Shown in pieces: positions 7,562 to 9,391 of a stretch of 9,391 nucleotides of DNA (its first letter is position 1; the number at the start of each line of letters is the position of its first letter). Location: the NCBI GenBank assembly GCA_943913835.1, contig CALTZU010000126.1:1-9391 (forward strand). Direction: 5' to 3'. The notes under the pieces are model-generated. The model ran no database searches, had not been told where the DNA came from, and worked only from the letters and a program-made list of their open reading frames with translations. Made by a program: the position numbers and the translations under genes. Source of the stretch: an uncultured Rheinheimera sp. (GTDB lineage: Bacteria; Pseudomonadota; Gammaproteobacteria; Enterobacterales; Alteromonadaceae).

Positions 7562-7590
7562 TATATGTATCCTATTTAAAATTTATGTTG

Positions 7591-7622
7591 CTGTGAAAGG
7601 AGGTTTATCTCCCATCTCACAG
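7591..7622. repeat. Interrupted inverted repeat in the divergent intergenic region
   Basis: CTGTGA (7591-7596) pairs with TCACAG (7617-7622), and inside it GGAG (7599-7602) pairs with CTCC (7609-7612). This gives a bulged hairpin whose two arms surround GTTTAT. It lies 30 bases upstream of the 129-residue gene's start, within its probable leader. The whole 7562-7740 interval holds both ribosome sites and presumably both promoters, but I see no strong -35/-10 pair. It may be an operator shared by the two divergent genes or an RNA leader structure. Confidence 0.4.
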
Positions 7623-7730
7623 GACAGGGCTTACAACCGTGTTAGCATTAGACGGTCTTTGTGAAGTAGTACCTGACCAAAAAATTTTATTACAGAGCAC
7701 ATATCAAAAAAGCAGAAAAAATTAATAAGC

Positions 7731-7743
7731 AGGAGTTACCGTG
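7731..7743 (+). promoter_or_regulatory. Ribosome binding site for GTG start at 7741
   Basis: AGGAG (7732-7736) lies a few bases before GTG 7741, and an in-frame TAA stands a few codons upstream, so this is the first usable start of the 494-codon frame. It competes with a second strong site, GGGGAG at 7831-7836, placed six bases before ATG 7843, which would give a 460-residue form. Confidence 0.5.
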
Positions 7744-9225
7744 GGATCAAGGAGTGATGAAAAACTAACAATCGCCAATAAGGACTGTCTTCGAAGGAGG
7801 CATGCTGGCAACTACAAAGCAGTCGATAATGGGGAGATTTATATGCTCCCCTACGAAGTAGAGTTGGCATCTAAAGAGCAATCATTTTTTGATGCTCTAT
7901 CGGATTTTGACTATCTAAAGCAGTCATCATCCATTGGTAAGCTAACGCTTAAAGAACTTCGTTCAGAGCTAACGCAACTTGATGACAATACTGAGGGAAC
8001 AGATTTTTGGAAGAACTTCAACGACTCAGCACTCAAATCCCACCTAAACGTCATTTTAGGTACGGTAAATAAAGGCCTAGGAGGTAGTGATTGGCGCAAA
8101 ACATACCTTAAGCAAGCTGGTGAAAAAGATAAAGATAAACCCCACCACGATGACATGCTCAGATGTATATATCTTCTCGCTCACATGCATAAGGCGAGCC
8201 CTACCTACATAAGGCAGCTGGTGAAAGTATATTGTGCGTGGTCTACCGATTTAAGAGTGTATTACCCAAGGTCAGATTTTGCCTTCAGCGAAGAGTACGG
8301 AGGATATCTGGCTGAGCTTTACTCAAATATTTTGTACTATCAGCCAGCAGGTATTCGAAAGGTAGTGAAGTACCTAGATAAACTCATAGACAAATTGGTT
8401 AAGTACTCTGAATCCTTTTTAGTTGCCTCTCTGTTAAAAGGCCGCAGCGAGGATACAGATAGTCCTGGGCTAAAAATTTTAAAGTACAATCAGATTGCTT
8501 CAACCACTCACTTCCAGGCTTTACATAACTTTTTAAGTGAAAAAATAACCGGGAACTTTACAGATGCCTCTTTTTCAGAACTCGTAGCACAAGAGCCGCA
8601 AAGTTTGGCCACAGCACGACATTATAGATTAATTGCTGCTCAGTGTTTGAGAATGGAAATTGGTGTTCCATCTAAGAAGAGGGGTGCTATTTGGTATCCA
8701 GTTAGTGGCGACCCAATACCGCAAGAGCAAATTGACCGAACAATCGAAGTTTACTCTAACGCATTGGCTGCTGACGCCCTTAATGGACTTCATTTCGAAA
8801 GTGACGGCACAAAGAGTGGAAAGAAGGACACATCAATCCCTTCAGCCATAAGAAAAATGGCCGAACAAAACCCACAAACAGTTGAGCAAATTCTTGAAGC
8901 AAAATCGCTAGACTGCGCCAATATTCCTGAACTCTATTCGCACTACATGATGTTGAGGACTAAATATGCAGCGGCTTTATATTGTGGGACTGAAAAAGAG
9001 ATACTCAATAGTCTAAAAATCAACCCGAACGTTGAACCAGTTTTAAATTACATAAAAGGTAACAATCTTGAAAAGATCAGTGCTGATATTTTACAGCTTG
9101 AGAACCAATTACGGGCAATGAAGTTTATAGCCGGAGATAACCAAGAAGGCAACTCAACTCTGATTTATGAATACGATATACATGACCTACCTAACAGAAA
9201 ATGTGCATTGCTCTACAAACAGTAA
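7741..9225 (+). CDS. Hypothetical protein, up to 494 residues
   Basis: I do not recognise a family. The protein is soluble, with no signal peptide or clear membrane span, and appears largely alpha-helical (for example 140-230 and 375-460). Noticeable local features are a charged histidine patch KPHHDDML (133-140), an aromatic stretch VKVYCAWSTDLRVYYP (161-176), LYSNILYY (193-200) and a C-terminal beta-like segment, NSTLIYEYDIHDLP (471-484). No Walker, HTH or nuclease motif is obvious. Two starts are plausible: GTG 7741 with AGGAG upstream, and ATG 7843 (residue 35) with GGGGAG six bases before it. The gene points toward the proposed right end of the transposon and away from all other genes here. 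Position suggests cargo or an element-specific accessory; function is unknown. Confidence 0.85.
   Translation: MGSRSDEKLTIANKDCLRRRHAGNYKAVDNGEIYMLPYEVELASKEQSFFDALSDFDYLKQSSSIGKLTLKELRSELTQLDDNTEGTDFWKNFNDSALKSHLNVILGTVNKGLGGSDWRKTYLKQAGEKDKDKPHHDDMLRCIYLLAHMHKASPTYIRQLVKVYCAWSTDLRVYYPRSDFAFSEEYGGYLAELYSNILYYQPAGIRKVVKYLDKLIDKLVKYSESFLVASLLKGRSEDTDSPGLKILKYNQIASTTHFQALHNFLSEKITGNFTDASFSELVAQEPQSLATARHYRLIAAQCLRMEIGVPSKKRGAIWYPVSGDPIPQEQIDRTIEVYSNALAADALNGLHFESDGTKSGKKDTSIPSAIRKMAEQNPQTVEQILEAKSLDCANIPELYSHYMMLRTKYAAALYCGTEKEILNSLKINPNVEPVLNYIKGNNLEKISADILQLENQLRAMKFIAGDNQEGNSTLIYEYDIHDLPNRKCALLYKQ
7831..7845 (+). promoter_or_regulatory. Alternative ribosome site and ATG start inside the 494-residue frame
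   Basis: GGGGAG (7831-7836), a six-base spacer and ATG (7843-7845) make a near-ideal internal start in frame, at residue 35 of the long form. It may be the true start or produce a second shorter protein. Confidence 0.45.
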
Positions 9226-9232
9226 GACATAT

Positions 9233-9262
9233 GACAATACTGAGAACATTGTAAGTCTTTTT
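9233..9262 (+). terminator. Possible weak terminator after the 494-residue gene
   Basis: ACAAT (9234-9238) and ATTGT (9248-9252) form a short AT-rich stem with a 9-base loop, followed shortly by five T (9258-9262) and more T-rich sequence. The stem is weak, so it may not terminate well. The loop contains TACTGAG-like sequence shared in inverted orientation with the nearby blocks, so it could equally be part of the transposon end. Confidence 0.3.
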
Positions 9263-9271
9263 GTTTAATAA

Positions 9272-9377
9272 AGTGACTCAGTACAAAACAAAGATATAAA
9301 TTTAGGTAAGCAAATTCCTCAGTAGCGATTAGCAGTGTAGAATAAAGCTAGGATGGGTGAATCTAGTACAAATTAGC
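9272..9377 (-). repeat. Three spaced 21-base blocks, candidate TnsB-binding sites of the right end
   Basis: Read inward on the minus strand, block A is 9377-9357, block B 9333-9313 and block C 9292-9272. All share TACT at the same internal position. A and B share GCTAAT at the start, A and C share TTTGTACT, and B and C share TACTGAG. Starts are 44 and 41 bases apart. Several degenerate ~20-base TnsB sites in direct orientation next to the terminus are the normal architecture of Tn7-like ends. The match is partial and by eye, and the rest of 9226-9391 holds no gene. Confidence 0.5.
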
Positions 9378-9390
9378 GTTGTTATTCACA
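9378..9390 (-). other. Candidate right terminus of the transposon
   Basis: On the minus strand the sequence from 9390 begins TGTGAATAAC and reaches block A after 13 bases. Tn7-like and Tn5053-like elements end in 5'-TGT...ACA-3', and the first TnsB site usually lies about this close to the tip. Only one base (9391) follows in the window, so flanking DNA and target duplication cannot be checked. Confidence 0.45.
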
Positions 9391-9391
9391 G

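Larger units (their letters stand above)
1..9390. mobile_element. Right-hand part of a Tn7-like (TnsA plus TniA/TniB/TniQ type) transposon
   Basis: The window holds a complete tnsA-tnsB-tnsC-tniQ operon, followed on the tniQ side by a cargo-like ATPase gene and on the tnsA side by three unknown genes. The candidate right terminus is at 9390, where the inward-reading strand begins TGTGAATAAC, followed by three similar 21-base blocks. The transposase and ATPase resemble the TniA/TniB branch (Tn5053/Tn402 style), while the separate TnsA endonuclease is the Tn7 hallmark that allows cut-and-paste movement. The left end is not in the window, so total size and the target-site duplication cannot be seen. 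The transposon identity is secure from the genes. The exact right boundary is inference. Confidence 0.72.

Noticed and set aside
7661..7672. GTGAAGTAGTAC resembling block A (GTGAATCTAGTAC)
   Set aside because: It is a single partial match with a base missing and no neighbouring blocks, likely chance or at most a stray TnsB site.
7757..7768. Tiny frame after AAGGAG-like sequence (ATG AAA AAC TAA)
   Set aside because: It has only three codons inside the larger gene and no reason to think it is functional.
7911..8156. 81-codon minus-strand frame inside the 494-residue gene
   Set aside because: It is antisense to a long open frame, serine/leucine-rich and without a ribosome site.
1..9391. CRISPR-associated transposon (CAST)
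   Set aside because: TnsABC and TniQ are present, but no cas gene, no CRISPR repeats and no guide-like array are visible in the window. The left part of the element is not seen, so this applies only here.

Overview
The window looks like the right-hand part of a Tn7-like transposon from a gammaproteobacterium. The host group is inferred only from the protein style and moderate base composition; no species can be named. Its core is a compact, translationally coupled minus-strand operon, read right to left: a DUF2971 gene, tnsA, tnsB, tnsC, tniQ (about 6909 down to 1694). TnsA has the restriction-like endonuclease triad. TnsB is an RNase H-fold DDE transposase of TniA style. TnsC is a TniB-like AAA+ ATPase, and TniQ is a zinc-binding target selector. 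All four show intact key residues, so the element may be functional. No cas gene or CRISPR array is present.

Layout: 1-1604 (minus, cut by the window edge) holds the N-terminal part of an SMC/Rad50-like ATPase with a double-CxxC zinc insertion between coiled coils. It is visibly more AT-rich than the tns core and is best read as cargo, possibly anti-phage. 1605-1693 is a short spacer with two dyads. 1694-6137 is the transposition core. 6115-6909 is the DUF2971 gene, overlapping tnsA by 23 bases. 6910-7171 holds a cluster of dyads upstream of the operon and a convincing minus-strand intrinsic terminator. 7172-7561 (minus) is a 129-residue unknown protein. 7562-7740 is a divergent intergenic region with a hairpin. 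7741-9225 (plus) is a 494-residue unknown protein. 9226-9391 has no gene but carries three similar 21-base blocks about 41-44 bases apart and a terminal TGT/ACA at 9388-9390. This pattern is expected of TnsB-binding sites and a transposon right end.

How it fits together: TnsA and TnsB would cut and join the element ends, TnsC would link them to the target complex, and TniQ would choose the site. Three genes of unknown role (DUF2971, the 129-residue protein and the 494-residue protein) lie between tnsA and the proposed right end. In classical Tn7 tnsA sits close to that end. These genes are the most likely place for something undescribed, either transposition accessories or a defence module. 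The left end, the rest of the cargo and the insertion site are outside the window.
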